A stretch of 63,338 nt of DNA from Streptococcus ovis DSM 16829 (GTDB lineage Bacteria > Bacillota > Bacilli > Lactobacillales > Streptococcaceae), in NCBI RefSeq assembly GCF_000380125.1, contig NZ_KB904581.1, forward strand, positions 116,382 through 179,719, given 5' to 3'. Within the stretch, counting starts at the first letter, position 1; every line of letters starts with the position of its first letter. Below are positions 62,247 through 63,338 of the stretch, piece after piece. The notes beneath the pieces were generated by a model, which saw only the letters and a list, made by a program, of their open reading frames with translations, searched no databases and was not told the DNA's origin. Made by a program: the position numbers and the translations under genes.

Positions 62247-63338
62247 CTAGTTTTCCTTGCGTTCTCCAAATCGGATCCAACCAAGCATTACCAACATCAT
62301 AGCCCCAATAACAGATAGGAGACCTGTTGTTTCTCCCGTGGACGGCAACATTGCAGCTGCTTGTACTGGTGCTGTTTGAGGAGCTGGTGCTACTGGAGCT
62401 TGTGGACGTGGGGCTTCTGGCTGTACAGGTGGAGTTGGCTTAGGATCTTCCTTGACGGTATTGGTTACCACATTGGAAACATAACCATTTCCGAAATCAA
62501 TCTGGTACATCACATTGTCAATCTTCTCACCTCCAGGCACATCCTTCTTGACTGTCGCAGGAATCTCCAGGAAAATATCCAAACCAGTCTTCACGTAGGT
62601 GTCATAGAAGGCTTGTGGATCATTGGCTACCCAAATGACAAACTCATCATTTTCGCCAATCTCAATACCTGCATCTTGGACAAGTTTGCGAATGGCTTCA
62701 GGTGCATCTGCCAAGTTTTTAATCACATAGGCTGTCAGACCTTCTACTGCTTTTCCTGTGCTATCCTTGATCGTCACATTGTCCAAATCAAGACTAACCT
62801 TGGTCTCATCGTAGTTGTCGATATAGCCGAAGCCTTTTTGAATGGCTACCGCACCAGCCGCAATGTCTTTGTACTGATCCAGGTCCCATTCTCCAACGTA
62901 GACAATCTTTTGACCTTTATCTACAGTCTGATTGTTAATGTCATTTCCTTTAAGGTCTTGTACTTTCTTGATTGGCTGGATAGTAGAGCCGCCATTATCT
63001 GGATTTTCACTACCTGGGGTGTAGATGGTTACTGTATTAGAGTAGACTTTGTAATCCCCAATCAGGAGGCTGTAGGTGTTTTTATAAACCCCATTGTCAT
63101 TCTGAGGAGAGCCAAACAAGATCAAGTCAACCAGATCAAAGTCTTTTGTCAAGTCTTGGTTGAGCTTCGCCAAACCTTCATCTGTCAAGGTGGCCTTAAG
63201 GTAATTTGTCACCTCGTCAAATGTAATGACATAGTCCTTATTAGCATCTACTGTCTGATCCAAATCCAACTTAAATCCAGATGGCAAGTAGTCCTCAATG
63301 ACAATCTGATCCTGTTTGTAAGCTGGACGACCTGCCTT
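62247..63338 (-). CDS. LPXTG surface adhesin, antigen I/II-like (C-terminal part)
   Basis: The reading frame enters from the right edge, so the start lies outside. The 363 residues seen hold two or three immunoglobulin-like isopeptide domains of the SspB/AgI-II C-terminal type (DYVITFDEVTNYL; NTVTIYTPG; KGQKIVYVGEWDLDQY; YQIDFGNGYVSNVVTNTV), a Pro-rich wall-spanning region, then LPSTGE, a hydrophobic helix and a charged tail for sortase anchoring. Adhesins of this kind are common cargo next to transfer genes of ICESa2603-like elements and aid cell contact. Confidence 0.88.
   Translation of the reverse strand, partial: KAGRPAYKQDQIVIEDYLPSGFKLDLDQTVDANKDYVITFDEVTNYLKATLTDEGLAKLNQDLTKDFDLVDLILFGSPQNDNGVYKNTYSLLIGDYKVYSNTVTIYTPGSENPDNGGSTIQPIKKVQDLKGNDINNQTVDKGQKIVYVGEWDLDQYKDIAAGAVAIQKGFGYIDNYDETKVSLDLDNVTIKDSTGKAVEGLTAYVIKNLADAPEAIRKLVQDAGIEIGENDEFVIWVANDPQAFYDTYVKTGLDIFLEIPATVKKDVPGGEKIDNVMYQIDFGNGYVSNVVTNTVKEDPKPTPPVQPEAPRPQAPVAPAPQTAPVQAAAMLPSTGETTGLLSVIGAMMLVMLGWIRFGERKEN

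Noticed and set aside
1-63338. CRISPR array, tRNA or rRNA genes
   Set aside because: No regularly spaced direct repeats and no cloverleaf or rRNA sequence was recognised.

Overview
The window reads as a low-GC Firmicute chromosome of the genus Streptococcus, most like the S. suis group. The evidence is protein-level resemblance (two-PstB Pst operon, Spx/UPF0223/inositol phosphatase/RsmF string, PepT, Rgg regulator, GBS Bsp-like repeats, MntE-type exporter) and the gene order rsmF-pst, which I recall from pneumococcus. Species was not confirmed by any search. Nearly all of the left two thirds is core chromosome; from about 43 kb to the right edge the DNA is a mobile element.

Layout. 1-4.4 kb: phosphate uptake operon pstS-pstC-pstA-pstB-pstB-phoU on the minus strand, with an 11-bp-period repeat array upstream that resembles a Pho box. 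4.4-7.2 kb: spx-UPF0223-inositol phosphatase-rsmF operon. 7.3-10.5 kb: folC (broken by an in-frame stop), ribF and truB; the last two appear to be transcribed as leaderless mRNAs. 10.5-15.8 kb: a four-gene sulfur operon (CoA-disulfide/persulfide reductase with rhodanese domain, APC permease, YeeE/YedE sulfur transporter, ArsR-rhodanese regulator) behind a near-consensus promoter covered by a perfect inverted repeat. 15.9-22.5 kb: MFS exporter, Rgg regulator, a decayed small gene, DUF2130 protein, HAD phosphatase, PepT. 22.6-28.9 kb: secreted Bsp-repeat/C39-like peptidase protein, AEC permease, PadR plus a DUF1700/DUF4097-like protein, and an MntE-type cation exporter.

28.9-37.1 kb is the most unusual chromosomal part. 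A minus-strand operon encodes a membrane protein, a thiolase-like condensing enzyme, a DUF35 zinc-ribbon/OB protein, a dedicated acyl carrier protein, a Pta-like phosphate acyltransferase and a butyrate-kinase-like enzyme. A PucR/CdaR-type regulator lies divergently, and beyond it is a fumarate/urocanate-reductase-like flavoprotein with a covalent-FMN motif. Together they look like an acyl-ACP to acyl-phosphate to acid plus ATP route linked to an enoate-type electron sink. I know of no described pathway with this exact gene set; its substrate is unknown.

37.3-42.7 kb: a split macromolecular-synthesis region (rpsU, galE, mscL, dnaG, rpoD, DUF59). A possible small RNA at about 42.86-42.93 kb lies between rpsU and an ISLre2/UPF0236 transposase. 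44.4-63.3 kb: the conjugation module of a Tn5252/ICESa2603-like integrative element, read on the minus strand: LPXTG surface adhesin (cut by the window edge), VirB2-, VirB6-, PrgI- and VirB4-like proteins, a lysozyme/M23 wall hydrolase, two tandem VirB8-like proteins, a third such protein, VirD4 coupling protein, a primase-ArdC fusion, MobC and a MOBP relaxase. No integrase is present at this end; the IS sits where one would be expected.
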